From the NCBI GenBank assembly GCA_024364735.1, contig JAGFNQ010004732.1, positions 240,299 to 304,298 on the forward strand: a stretch of 64,000 bases of DNA, read 5' to 3'. Position 1 is the stretch's first letter. Each line of letters starts with the position of its first letter. Below the pieces are notes generated by a model. That model had not been told where the DNA came from. It did not search any database and was given only the letters and a program-made list of their open reading frames with translations. Position numbers and translations under genes: made by a program. Source of the stretch: Boesenbergia rotunda (Eukaryota; Streptophyta; Magnoliopsida; Zingiberales; Zingiberaceae). Shown here in pieces: positions 24,275 to 36,060 of the stretch.

Positions 24275-24286
24275 TGGTATCAGAGC
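24275..24286 (+). other. tRNA-Met primer-binding site
   Basis: TGGTATCAGAGC two bases after the 5' LTR is the standard initiator tRNA-Met site of plant Ty1/copia-type elements. The outer element has the same sequence on the minus strand at 32782-32793. Confidence 0.92.
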
Positions 24287-24342
24287 TTGGTGCGCTCATC
24301 TATGGACTAACCGCCGAGTGAGCAAGAAAGCTAGAGGGAAAA

Positions 24343-26905
24343 ATGATGGAAAACAAGCTAGGAGATGATATCAACACACCACCCTCCTATGACCATGAAG
24401 ATTTTGGATATTGAAGGACAAGGATGAAGACTTGATTTGGAATGGATTGGGAGTGTGTGATGACAATAGAGGAACCATTCGAAATTCCAAGAGACAAGCA
24501 CGAAAAGAAGCTCCGACCTAGATATTGGACTAAGGAGTAACAAGAACAATCTAGGGCAAATGAGAAGGTAATTGGTATATTAACAAATATTTTGCCTAAT
24601 GATGTTTTGAGTGGTGTAGGGGAATATAACAGTGCATACGAGTTGTGGAACAAACTGAAAAAAATATCATGAGAACCCTACACAAGTTCAAGTAATGGAA
24701 GAGCCCAAAGAGATAAGTTCCATGGGTCAAGAAGACCAAGAGGAAGAAGAATTGACAACCTCATCGAGTGAAGAGGCACAATCAAGTGAGAGATCATCCA
24801 CCTCATCAAGAGAAGAAGGAGAGGTGTCAACTTCAAGAATTGAGGGGGAGGAGAGACCCTCATCTATACCGGAACAAGAAAAAGCTCCAACCTCCATCAA
24901 AGCCAAATCAAAAGAGCACATCATATGCTTTGGATGCAACAAGAAGAGACACTACAAGGATAAGTATCTACTAGGTAAAAAAGAGGTAATCTTTAGACCC
25001 AAGTCCATTAATTTAAAATCTAATGTGGGTTGTAGAGAAAAGAAAGAAAAGAAGCACATTAGGTGCTATACTTGCGGAGAGCTAGGACATTATTGTTGGA
25101 TCGGGTTGGTCCGACTAGAGGGGGGTGAATAGACGGAAACAAAATATGAAATGGAAGGCACTCATCTTTAAAAAAAACTTGGTCGCAATTAAGAACGTTG
25201 CTTCCAAGGCAGTGGACGCTCAATTAAAATCTCCTTGTAGCGGAGAAGCCTTACAACAAAAGTACGCTAGACTTTAGAGAAAATTACAAGAATGAATTGA
25301 ATTAATAAAAGCAAAACCTCTAAGTCTATTTATAGCCTAAGAGAATAAATCTGGATTGTTGATTGTTGATGACTTTTCTCTTGGTCGTTGATCCATGGAT
25401 GTAATCTGGATGGTTGATCTTGGATGGGATTAAACTACATCCATTGGATTTGATTAAAAGATAATGTAACATTATCTTTTAAGAAATAAATTTTAATTAA
25501 AACTTTATCTTTCCTCGAGATGGCTCAAGATGGCTGTTGGAATCTCCATGTCGCTGTTGTAATCTCAAAGTAGTAATATCGGCAACATTTTACTTCCATC
25601 GCCCTTTATCCCAAATGGTAAGTGGGTTAGCGTGTGTTGTTGAGGCCTTGGGTCGATCCTTCTTGGCACCAAATAATTTTCTCTTTTCTTTTGGGTGCTT
25701 GGACCAGTCTTTTTGATTGTTCGTCTTCTGGGTGATTTCCGGCCAACCGGAGTTAGGCTCACCCGAACCCGACTTCGGCCTTTCGCCCCTCGAGCATCCT
25801 TCCTCCCGTCTTCTCGTCCCTCGGACACCGCGCGCGTCCTTCTCGCTCCACCGACGTACTCTTCCGCAGCTTCCGCGTCCCTCGGATTGTACCGAGCCCG
25901 TCGACTCACTTCCCTGCGCAATCCTTCTCGTCCGCTGCGTCTTATGCTCGACTTCCTCCGTACCTAAGTTCCTGCACACTTAGCAGAGGGATTAAAACCA
26001 ACAGGACATAACCTAACTTGGTTGATCGCATCAAAACTAACCGGGGCACCAACAATTATCACACTCAATGTCCAAGAAAAGAAGAGCTCAAGAAAATAGA
26101 ACATTTGATAAGATGGTAGAAAGAAGAAAGGAGAAGGAGCTCACATTAAGGGGGAGCAACAAGGGTAAGGGAGGTAATCCCTAACTTTATTTATGCTCCA
26201 AATACTTTTATAAATGCTAGAAATCATAATGATTGCTTGCCTATACGTACTTTTGGTTTTAAATATCATGATAAAAGTAAGAGTACTATTACGTGCCAAA
26301 ATACAAAGAAATCCATGATTCATGATAAATCTAGGGGTTCTAGACCTAAGGATCAAGGCATCAACCCTATGAAAGGGAGACACATGCATAGAAAAATGGG
26401 TAAATCTAGGATTGATCAAAATAGGCATGGTGATACTAAGATTAGAAATTTAGAAAAGGGAAATCAAGTTCTGAGGGCAAAACTTGATAAATTAGAAAAG
26501 AACTTAGATAGACTCATTAGAGGATCCAAGGGGTTAGGTATGGTACAAAATTATCAACACCCTAGAAATGGTAGGCCGGGACTAGGATACCATTCTAAGG
26601 AGTCAAATGTTAGTAAAAAAATCATATTCTAGAATGCTCTATGACTATGGTGGAGGGAAGGTCAAAAATAGCAAAGAAAATCCATTTAAAGGAGAAAAGA
26701 GGGATTTGACCAAGAAAAAGGTATACAGAGTCAAGAGAGTTATAGTTGAAGGTCAAGAAGCACCGAAGGAACACCGGTGTTGTCTTGCATTTGTAGATAA
26801 GTCACCTACGGAGGTGACTAGGACTAGGAGCTCAAGGGAGAGCTCTAGAGGTCAAAATGGGATCCATGACCAATGGATCTCAGGAGGATTTCTCCTAGGG
26901 GATTA
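24343..26905 (+). pseudogene. Copia-type gag relic of the inserted element, split by a solo LTR
   Basis: It opens MMENKLGDDINTPPSYDHEDFGY, then RPRYWTKE and NSAYELWNKLKK, which resembles the copia gag (UBN2-like) fold. A Ser/Glu-rich acidic stretch follows, then two CCHC zinc knuckles. The first (CFGCNKKRHYKDKY) has lost its last Cys. The second is cut by the insertion at 25094; its remaining half, with the spacing of a normal knuckle, lies just after 26054. Several in-frame stops are present near the start. The 3' part (26237-26905) is basic with a short coiled region. It cannot make a full protein. Confidence 0.7.
25094..26054 (-). mobile_element. Solo LTR inside the zinc-knuckle region of gag
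   Basis: It runs from TGTTGGATCGGG to GGCACCAACA, 961 bp, with perfect ATTAT duplications (25089-25093, 26055-26059). The GAGGGGGGTGAATAG block near the left end indicates minus-strand orientation. It contains a (G+C)-rich stretch of antisense ORFs (25565-25980) that are not genes. Confidence 0.88.
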
Positions 26906-27767
26906 AGTGGACTATGAAATGTGCCAAAGGGGTTGGAAGACTAAGGTGAGTCTTAATCCTAGGGAATTGGCACATTAAAAGGAGATTTACGGAGAAAAAG
27001 ATGAAAATGGGATTATATTTGATAAAAATTAGGGTTTAATGTGTAAATGCCTTATAACTCAGTGTTAGAAATGTATTATGGTCAGGTATGAGAAGATACA
27101 TTAAGGAGAGGCCAAAATTAGGACTTTTGGATAAGTTTAAATGATACAATTTAGGAAGGGTTGAATTTCATGTCGATCTTGGGATACGGAGTAGTTTTCG
27201 CTGAAAACATATTTTTCCCAAGTAGGCATAGGCTTCATAAATCTCTCCACGAAATTTCAGATTTTTTGAAAATGTATGGAATTAATTAGGCATTTCTAAA
27301 ATTAGGCTGAAAAACTAAAATTCAGGTATCAGTCGACTGGTAAAGAACCAGTCGGCTGATCCAGGTAAAATCGAGACTTGGAACCTTCTGTTTGTTTTGC
27401 CAATCGACTACCCAGGGAGCAGTCGACTGATCCCACCTAGGAAATTTCTGTTTGTTTTGCCAGTCGACTGCCCCAGGGGCAGTCCACTGATCTCTCCTAA
27501 GAAACATTCTATTCATTTTCCCAGTCGACTGCCCAGGGGCAGTCGACTGATCTGCGGGTTTTAAAAAGAATTAAGTTGCGCGGGGGTGGCCAAACCCTAG
27601 GGTTTTGTGTGCCACCCCTGCGAATCTTCATCTCCTCCCAACCTCTCCTTGCGATCTAAGGTACTCCCAAGCCCTAGAAACGCTTCTTTAGCTCTCACCT
27701 ACCTCGGATCTACAACTAGGCTTAGCAAAAGCTTCTTCTTTCAAACCGATCTTCGTCAAACTTCATC
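26906..27767 (+). other. Non-coding spacer between gag and the second gene
   Basis: No coding sequence is recognised. At 27330-27550 four segments pair CAGTCGACTG-type palindromes around short C/G cores (for example CCCAGGGG). The stretch from 27590 resembles a leader, with GCCACCCCTGCG and many pyrimidines before the ATG at 27768. Confidence 0.5.
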
Positions 27768-29077
27768 ATGAAGCGATTAGGAAAAAGGTAACGCTTTGTA
27801 AAGTTTAGTTTTTCCCATTTAAATCATGGTTTGGAGCTAAGTCAACCTATTTTACTTGGTTTTTCTTGTTTTATCTTGTTGTGGGATGGTATGGCTACAT
27901 GCATTTGCATATCATATATTAGGCTGGCTTCTGAAAGGTCAAGGAGTGAGGGTTCATCCCAGCAAGACTCAGTAGACCCAAATGCGCATCGATTTCGGTC
28001 TAATGAGTGTCTACAAAGATTTACGGAGAATGAATTCATGTTGATGAATTGTAAATACCTCAATAGGGCTTATTTTCAAGAGAAACCCCCACAAATTGCT
28101 AAAATGATCACTCATTTTGGGGTAGAGCAGTTGGTATATTGTCGGCATGATATTAACCTAGACCTGTGTAAAGAATTCTACGCAAACCTCACGCGCATTG
28201 ATTCTGATAATAACCTCTATGAGTCCATGGTGTCAGGAGTCCCCATCCCCTTCTCACCCACTGTCTTAGGTATATTTTTGGGGTGTAGGGCGTCTGATAA
28301 TGTGGTCACATATTTTCCAAAAGTTGTTGAGCCTCTTTCTTTTCCTGATGTCACTATTGATCAGATCCACATGCATTATTTTGGACGACATCGTAGTATT
28401 TCTGAGCGTATTTTTGATGACAAAAACATGAGTCCATTTAGTCATGTCATGTATAAAATTGTCTTAGAATGCATATTGCCCATTGTTACCAAGGGGTGGT
28501 CAAGAATTCGACTACCGCACCTGGTAATGATGTATGCTTTTGAGAGGAGGCTAGACATTGATTTCACCCTGCATGTGTTCACATCCATTGTCTATTTTTT
28601 CCATAGTGTGAATGGGAAGATCTACATGCTGTTCTGCTATGTCCTGACTGAATTCTTCGAGTCTAGGGGTATAGTCACGTCTAGCGATCAGGTCCGCCAC
28701 CTGTCAAACGACTATGATCAGATTGCACACGCCAGTTGTCCTTGGCAGGGATCGAGTGCAGACAGGGGGAGATTGTTTGGAGGTAGCGTCCTGAGTCCTC
28801 CAGTTCATACGAGGAGCCTGCTGGTGGAGTTACACGAGAGGAGTTCTCCCAGCTCTAATCTGAGGTTCACGACCTCCAGGAGGACTTCCATGGCTTACAG
28901 CAGCAGCAGAGGGGCTTCTAGGAGACACTGACTGCCATGCAGGAGGAGGTTCATGACATCACACAGTTCTGTCAGGGGTTCCAGCGACAGCAGGATGAGA
29001 TGCATGCGATGATACAGCAGTTGCATCTCACATATCAGGCCCCTCCTCCTCCTCCTCCAGACGATGACATGCAGTAG
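27768..29077 (+). pseudogene. Spliced second gene of the LTR element ('putative plant transposon protein' type, PF20167-like)
   Basis: Exon 1 (27768-27787, MKRLGK...) joins exon 2 (from 27923) across a GTAACG/TATTAG intron, giving a basic N-terminus followed by LASERSRSEGSSQQDS. The core has EFYANLTRID, then SGVPIPFSPTVLGIFLGC, then a region with MHYFGRHRS and KNMSPFSHVMYKIVLECILP. This resembles a domain often annotated as 'putative plant transposon protein'; its function is unknown. The frame is open to 28931. A shift near 28830 and two Gln-to-stop changes hide a further coiled-coil, Pro-rich and Asp-rich tail ending at 29077. The core appears conserved and undamaged. Confidence 0.6.
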
Positions 29078-30272
29078 TTGTGACTTGGTTTGATAGCTTG
29101 AGTGTTGAGAGTATGTTGCTTAGATGCTATTTTTATCTCTCAAATACTTGTTCATTTTGAGATTGTAATATTTCGTTCCTTCGGGGATTTAGCTCTTGTG
29201 CCACTTTCATATTTATTTTTGAGTCATGTATGATACATTTACTTATGCTTTCATGAAATTTGTCATGATTTCATATTGCTTATATTGGTTAAACCTCATG
29301 ACTTGCTTATATTGGTTGAAAGTGCATAAAGTGCTATTGAATGATAGGATATGATTTTGAATTCAAATCCTTGCTTATGCTTTCATATTCCTTGTATAAA
29401 GTGTTACTTCAAGATTTAATGTTAATTGTATGAAATGAGGCTTTGTTGATATCATGGAATTCAAGGAAGGGTGATAAGTGCATATGTATCTAGGGTTAAG
29501 GATAAAAGAGAGGGAGGTTTTGTCAAAATAAAAATCTATATGGAAAAAGGGGGAGTTGAGGGCAATTCTATATGTCAAATTGTAATGGTTAGCTTTGGTA
29601 AACACATGGATTCATAGATAGATTTGAATGTTGATACAAAATGACCATTTTTTAGAAAATTAGAGTTTGTACCAAAATCCAAGCACATTTGATATTTTTC
29701 ATGAAAACATATTTTTCTAGGGTAGACTATATCCTAACAAATGTGCTTACAAATTTCTAGATTTTTTCGGATTTTCTAGAATTTGCTAGAGGTTTCTGAA
29801 ATTGGGCTGGAATTTCAGAATTGGTTGTATCAGTGGACTGCCTTGGGGGCAGTCGATTGATGTTTCTGTGGGTTACGGAAAATAGAGGGAAACCAGGGAC
29901 CAGTCGACTGCCCCATGGACCAGTCGACTGGTAAGCCTGTATATTGATTTCTGAGAGGTTTTCATAAATAAGTTGAGTTCATTTTGGCACTAAGGGTAGG
30001 ATTACTTGGGGCAATCTTTTTGATGGTGTCAAAGGGGGAGAACTTGTGATGTTAAGTTAGGTTTAACTTGACATGGGAAAACTTGTGATGTTAAGTTGGG
30101 AAGAACTTAACTTTGTGTTGTGGTGAGAATTGAAAATTGGGAGAAAGCATAGGTTAAGGGGGAGGTTGCCTTTTGTTTGTTATGCTTTAATTTTTAATTG
30201 CTATTGCTATTGCTATTGTTGCTTTTGTTTACCTAACTTAAGCATATTGCCACACATCAAACAGGGGGAGAT
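29078..30272 (+). other. 3' non-coding region and polypurine tract of the inserted element
   Basis: AT-rich with no gene. Paired CAGTCGACTG-like palindromes lie at 29830-29935. It ends in the polypurine tract CAGGGGGAGAT before the 3' LTR. Confidence 0.6.
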
Positions 30273-31178
30273 TGTTGGGGCAATCGACCCGGGTATGATC
30301 TGGAGGATCATGGTGTTGATGTGTGTGGTCAATATGATTAAGTTAGGGTTTGTTGTTGGATTAATATGTGTATGTGAGTGTACAGGTGTGCAAGTACACA
30401 TAGACTTGATTGGATGTCTTCAGATGAAGGGTGACATGGAGGCAAGTTGGTGGCTTGTGTATACATCCGGGGGACCATGGGCAGAGATGATGAGTCGAGG
30501 GATGCGGACTTCGAGGCATGCGTGAAGGATGACATGGAGGCAAGCTGGAGGCTTGTGTGCCCATCCAAGGGATGAGAGTCGAAGACGAAGAGGGCGTGAA
30601 GGCAATAGATCGAGACTGCGGATTGAAGAGTCGAGGTCGTGAGGGTCCGAGTGTGAGTGTTTGTACTCAGGGACTAAGCCGGGAGGGTTTGAGTGCGGAG
30701 AGAAATGTACTCAGGAAGGGAACCATAGGCTTAGAAGGTAATGACTGGTGATTTGAACGTTGGCTGTAACAGTCGAATCTGAGTGGGACCAGACTCGTAG
30801 CGACAATTTACTACTCGAGCTCTATTTAAAGGAGCTCGTTTAAGGCTACTGTTCTTTAGTGAAACTTGCTTGGATAGAGTGAGTTAGTAGCCTGTTGTGC
30901 TCAGGTAATGTCCAAGGATTGTGGAGAGGTTTCTCCACCCACAAGGAGCTACGCGATCTAGCCGGAGGTGCTTCGGGAAATCATCCACCGATGGATTAGG
31001 GATCGCCCACCTTACGGGCAGCCGTGGAGTAGGAGTTTTATCTCCGAATCACGTATATCGGTGAGTTCTTCCTTGTTCAGTTTAGTTTAGTTGTTTCCGC
31101 TTGCGCACTAACGGTTATAGGAAGAAAAATCGAAGAAATTGTTATTCACCCCCTCTAGCTAGACAACACGATCTAACA
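30273..31178 (+). mobile_element. 3' LTR of the inserted element
   Basis: It begins TGTTGGGGCAATCG and ends CACGATCTAACA, followed by the AACTT duplication. It lacks most of the paired palindrome block present in the 5' LTR. Confidence 0.88.
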
Positions 31179-31183
31179 AACTT

Positions 31184-32728
31184 GACTCTTTGAGCTCCCT
31201 CTTGAGCTCTTAACCTTAGCCACCTCCCTAGGTGACTCTTCTACAATTACTAGGCCGCATCGGTGTACCTCCAGTGACTCTTGGTCTACATTCTTAACTT
31301 CCCTAACCTTGAGCACCTTGTCCTTGGTTAAATTTCATCTTTTCCTTAACTTTAAATGGTTTATTCTTGCCATTTCTTAATCTTCCATCCTTGGCATAAT
31401 TATATGCTACCCTAGCATATTTTCTTTCATTTGCCTTGGATGTACCCAATTTAACATTTTTGGGTTTTTGAACACCCAAACACATGTCAAGTCCCTTAGG
31501 TCCAATAATGAACCTATCTAGGGCTCTTTCCATTTCTTCAAGTCTTACCCGCAAGACTTGATTTTCCAACTCTAGAGCTCTAATCCTGAAGTCAACATGT
31601 CCACCTTGGGCATTCCTAGACCTACCCACCTTTCTAGGCATATGTCTCATCTTCATAGGATTTATGCCTTGATCATTAACCACCTTCCTTCCCTTAGACA
31701 TGGTAGTTTAGGTCTTTCTTGGTCTAGTCTTGGTTAATGATTTCCTAGAATTATCTACCTTGTTAACCCTATTCCTATCATTATACCTAAATCCATGATT
31801 ATTCTCAACGAGCATATAAGAATTGGAAATTGGATTCAATTTCAAATAAGGGATTATCTTCCCTTTTACCTTTGAAGTTTCCCCTTGACTTGAGCTCCTC
31901 TTCTTCTCCAATTTCTTCAAGTGTGTCAATTTCTCGATTTCTCCTTTCTTTGGGAACTTGGTGTGGTAGTGTCCATGCTCACCACACGTTAAGTAAATTA
32001 TATGCTTTTTCTCCTTCTTTTCCCTACAACCCATGTTAGATTTCGAAAAAATTGACTTGGGTTTAGGGTTTACCTTCTTTTTCTTACCCAATTGACACTT
32101 ATCCTTGTAGTGTCCCTTTTGATTGCACCCAAAAAAAATTATGTGATCCTTTGACTTTGCTTTGATGGAAGTGGAGACTTCTTTTTGCTCCGGCATTGAG
32201 GATGGTCTTTCCTCCCCCTCAATCTTTGACGTGAAGACTTCTTCTATTTCTTCCTCACTTGAGGATGTGGACGATTCCACTTCCTTCTCCTCTTCGGATG
32301 TTGAACTTGATTCAACTTCCGATTGATCCTTCTCCTTCTCTTGGACCAATGACCCCTTTTCCTTAGGCTCCTCTCCTTCTTGTCCTTATGTCAAATTTTC
32401 ATAGAGCTATCACCTATCTCCATAGCCCAAATGCATTCTTGTATTCTCCTACATGTTACACAATATATGGAAGTAATAAATTTAACACAATTCTAGTTAC
32501 CTCCTTATCCGCCTCCGCTTCCTCCTTTTGATCCTTGGTCCAATACCGAGGTCGGAGGCGTTTTCCCTTCTTATCTATTGGAGCTTCAAATGGAACCTCC
32601 AACGCGGTCCAATGGTCCCAATCCATTTGGAACCACGTCTCCAACCGCTTCCTCCAATAATCGAAGTCATCTCGATTGTATGGAGGTGGGATCCGAGTAT
32701 CTCATCCAAGCGGACCTTCCGAATCCAT
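31184..32728 (-). pseudogene. Copia-type gag relic of the outer element
   Basis: From the ATG at 32728 the minus strand encodes a copia-like gag start, including YNRDDFDYWRKR and MDWDHWTALEVPFEAPIDKK. An acidic Ser/Glu-rich linker and two zinc knuckles follow (about 32010-32150). Both knuckles are degenerate: the first Cys of each is replaced (by Phe and Tyr), and the last Cys of the second by Phe. Frame breaks lie near 32360-32450 and 31705. The 3' end is continued at 23296 after the inserted element. Confidence 0.65.
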
Positions 32729-33283
32729 CTTCCCCTAGCACCTTTGCTCTTTTCGCTGTTATTCCAACAAAAGCGACCCCGGCTCTGATACCAGTTGTTG
32801 GGACTGGTGCGTACGGCTAGAGGGGGTGAATAGCCGTTCACCCACTTGATTCGTCGGTTTCTTCCTACACGTGTTAGCAAGCGCAAGCGGAAACTTAAAC
32901 TACAAAGTAAATCAATGCTGACACCAAACATTTACATGGTTCGGAGATGATACTCCTACTCCACGACTATCCGTAAGGTGGACGATCCCGATCCGTCGGT
33001 GGATGACTCCCCAGAAAGCCTCCAGCTAGCTCTGTCGCTCCTTGTGGGTGGAGAAATCTCGCCACAAACTCCCCACAACACCTGAGCACTTGGAGACTAC
33101 TAATAAGCTTTACCCAAGTTTATTTCATCAACCTTTGCCCAGCCAAACCGAGCTCTCTTAAATAGAGCTCGACACTGTTCCTACTGTTACCAGTCAACTA
33201 GTGCCAATACCAGTTAACTGGTCCACTTGGATTTGAACGTTGCAACCCCAACGTTCGAATTCCAGCCGACACCAGTCGACTGC

Positions 33284-35143
33284 TGTTGGAACTTAGATGG
33301 CTAGAGAGAGGGGGTGAATATAGCCAGACACAAATCTCCTTTCGCTTTTACACTTCTGCACTTGAATGTTAGTAGCACAGCGGAAGCAAGGCAACAAAAA
33401 CAAAGCGCAGAAATAAAAGACAAAAGAAAACGCTAACAAAGAAGATTTACAAGGTTCGGCGATAACTTGCCCCTACTCCTTGGTGTGCCCGTAAGGTGGG
33501 CGATCCCTTGATCATTGGCATATCAGGCCCCGGTGAACACCGGATATCAAGCACCTCCTTCTCGGTGGAGAAACCTCTCCACAAGCTGTCTCACAGATGG
33601 ATACAAGATAAGCTCACGAGACACTCGAGAAGGGAAGCTCACAAGAATGTGACAAGAACGCTTAAGCTCAATGCAACAGAGAGCACACAAGCACCACAAC
33701 CCAGCCAAACTTCCCAAGTTTCTGTCTGTTCCTCGTTTCTGCTCCTCTGTATTAGCTTCAACTTAAGCTCTGTTCACCATCGCCAGCTTCATCAGCATCC
33801 ATTGAGCCAGCCTGAACCCATTGACCTCCCTGAGCACTCAATTCACTGAAGACCTCCTCTCCAGCTGAGCCTCCGTCAGTCGCCAGCTGCGCCAGCTGGC
33901 CATTGAAACCTGAAATCGGTAAACAGACAAACCTGCACCAAGGAAAGCCTCCCATTGACTCTCCTTCAATGTTTGAATCATCCCTGTAAAGCCTGCACAC
34001 TCCAACAAAAGCTTAGCAAATGCATATCAAACAATATCACATAATATCAGAGAAAGCGCAGAGAAAACAGACGCTCTGATCGCGTCTGACAGCGATTTCA
34101 AATTAAAGTTACAGCTACTGATCGGTCGCCGGACCGATCAGAGAGGATCCTGATCGGTCACCAGATCGATCAGGTATAGTCCTGACCGATCCGGTCCACA
34201 GTGAGAAATTGGAAATCACGAATTCTTGTGACCGGTCACCAGATCGGTCCAGAAATCTACTTGCCACAATCCCGCAGGAAATACACGGCTGATCGGTCAC
34301 CAGACCGATCAGGTTGTGGCCTGATCGGTCTAGGGATCGATCAGGGCACTCTCTGACCGATCAGGTTCCAGCCTGGTCGATTATAGTGCGGAGCTCGCGA
34401 CATTTGATCGCTCACCAGAACGGTTTGAATAGTATTCCTGATCAGTCACTAGACCGATCAGGAGCCACACAGAAGGTTTGCCAAAGTCACTGTAAGCTCC
34501 CTGATCGGTCACCAGACCGATCAGACATCGCTGGATTGGTCGCCAGACCAATCCACAAGGGAACTCCGTGTCAACTTCCTTGATCGGTCACCAGACCGAT
34601 CCAAGCAAGGCCAAACCCACTCTAAGTCAAGAGAACTGGCTCCCAGCCTCCCCTGACTCGTGCTCAGTCCCTCGGACCAGGACTCCGTGCCCAGTTTCAC
34701 TAACCGAGACTTCAACCTAGCCCTCCAAGTTAGGACCTGGCTTCACTCACCAGGATTTCAACCTAGCCCTCTAAGCTAGGACCTGACCCTCCAAGCCAGG
34801 CTTTCATCAACCTAGCCCTCTAAGCTAGGACCTGACCCTCCAAGTCAGGACTTTTCCACACCTAACCCTCCAAGTTAGGAATTTTCACACCTAGCTCTCC
34901 AAGCTAGGACTTTTCACACCTAACCCTCTAAGTTAGGACTTTTCACACCTAGCCCTCCAAGCTAGGACTTTTTCACACCTAACCCTCCAAGTTAGGACTT
35001 TTCACACCTAGCCCTCCAAGCTAGGACTTTTTTCCATGTCAGCGTGCGATCTCCCGATCCACATGGACTTAATCCAAATTCATTCAATTAAACTTAAATC
35101 GTTGTCAACACCAAAATAACAATCGGGCCAGACTGCATCAACA
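33284..35143 (-). mobile_element. Solo LTR (1.86 kb) rich in hairpin repeats
   Basis: It runs from TGTTGGAACTTAG to GCATCAACA with perfect ACTGC duplications (33279-33283, 35144-35148). It carries the GAGAGGGGGTGAATA block near its left end. The middle (34110-34610) has about ten inverted units of the type GATCGGTC...GACCGATC. Positions 34700-35030 are a tandem array of short inverted units. No gene is present. Confidence 0.88.
34705..35032. repeat. Tandem array of short hairpin units with covarying stems
   Basis: Units of about 24-31 bases have the form stem-CCTCCAA-stem joined by GACTTTTCACA. Stems are CCTAGC/GCTAGG, CCTAAC/GTTAGG and CCTGAC/GTCAGG in different units, so both arms change together in most copies. 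A few units keep one mismatch. Confidence 0.75.
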
Positions 35144-35567
35144 ACTGCTATATGTAGCAGTCGACTGATCTTTCTGTGACTAACACCAGTCGACTGCTAT
35201 ATGCAGCAGTCGACTGCCCAAACCCTAATCCTAGAATTTCAACCCCGAGTAAAGTCCCTCAGCAGTCGTCCTCGCCCGACCAACCTAGACCTAGCCTTCT
35301 AGCCTCCTCCATCAGCCTTGCGCCCCTCGAATGCCTCCCCATCCTTCACTCCTTGCCTTCTGGAGCTTCCTTCGGCCTTGGTACTTACTGTTGTGTCTTC
35401 CTTTGCCAAGATGTCACTTGGACTTTTCTCCTTTTCCAAGATCCCATATGGATTTTTCTCGTTGTACCTGTATCCTACATACTCACAATGCATATCAAAT
35501 ACAACAATAAACCTAACTTAAACCTTGCCCAAACATTAAAACCCAAGGTACCTAAATTGCTCCAACA

Positions 35568-36060
35568 TGATCGAGCGGGGCTAAGATGACTAGGCTAGAG
35601 GTGTTGGCAGAGCTGAGACGGACAAGCAAGAACGTCGAATTGTGCGGAGGCGAGGAGTTGAACAAGAGGTATCGAATCAGCGTGCCAAGACAAGTGTACA
35701 GGAGGTGTCAGATCGACCAGGGCCGAGACGACTGGCCGGAGTGTCGACAGGGCAGAGATGGACAAGCAAGAGCGTTGGATCAGTAGAGCCGAGCCGACTG
35801 TGTAGGAGGTGTCGGATAGATAGGGCCAAGCCAAGTGTGTAGGAGGTTCTCGTCTCCAAAGTCTTTGTATCCAAGTAAAAGTGGTTGAGTGGAGGGATTG
35901 ACTTAGCCTAGCCGAAGTTAAATGGTGAAGCTTCTCATCTTGGAGCCATTATTGTCCAAGTAGAAATGGTTGAGCAGGAGGGATTGGCATAGCCGAGTTG
36001 AATGGTAGAGTTTCTCATCTCGGCCGAGGTCATTATCGTTCGAGTAGAAATAGTTTTCCG
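35568..36060. repeat. Degenerate tandem repeats flanking the outer LTR element
   Basis: Units with GAGGTGTCGGATCGA, GACAAGCAAGAACGTCG and GGGCCGAG recur to about 35850. A unit of about 90 bases containing AGTAGAAATGGTTGAG and TTCTCATCTCGG is then present twice. The same first type occurs at 21250-21440, so the outer element inserted into this repeat field. Confidence 0.5.

Larger units (their letters stand above)
23297..31178 (+). mobile_element. Inserted plus-strand LTR element carrying gag and a second spliced gene, no pol
   Basis: 5' LTR 23297-24272, primer site 24275-24286, gag relic, second gene 27768-29077, polypurine tract CAGGGGGAGAT (30262-30272) and 3' LTR 30273-31178. It is flanked by perfect AACTT duplications (23292-23296 and 31179-31183). 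It inserted into the gag of a relative on the opposite strand. No reverse transcriptase, RNase H or integrase motif is present, so it must depend on enzymes from elsewhere. Confidence 0.88.
21445..35567 (-). mobile_element. Outer LTR element, minus strand, gag-only, with nested insertions
   Basis: 5' LTR at 32796-35567, primer site 32782-32793, decayed gag, polypurine tract 22296-22309 and 3' LTR 21445-22295. The flanks are TGATT and TGATC, a near-match duplication. It inserted into a field of degenerate repeats. It is split at gag by the plus-strand element 23297-31178, and its 5' LTR is split by the solo LTR 33284-35143. Without the inserts the internal region is about 2.6 kb. No protease, integrase or reverse transcriptase is seen. 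Confidence 0.8.
32796..35567 (-). mobile_element. 5' LTR of the outer element, split by a solo LTR
   Basis: The ends are TGTTGGGACTGG (32796) and TTGCTCCAACA (35567). The primer site GCTCTGATACCA (plus strand) adjoins its left end with two bases between. Without the 1860-bp insert and one duplication it is about 907 bp, close to the 851-bp partner. Confidence 0.85.

Noticed and set aside
31184..32728. Reverse transcriptase or integrase in the LTR elements at 21-36 kb
   Set aside because: I looked for catalytic motifs such as YVDD and the integrase HHCC zinc region and saw none; only gag and the second gene are supported.
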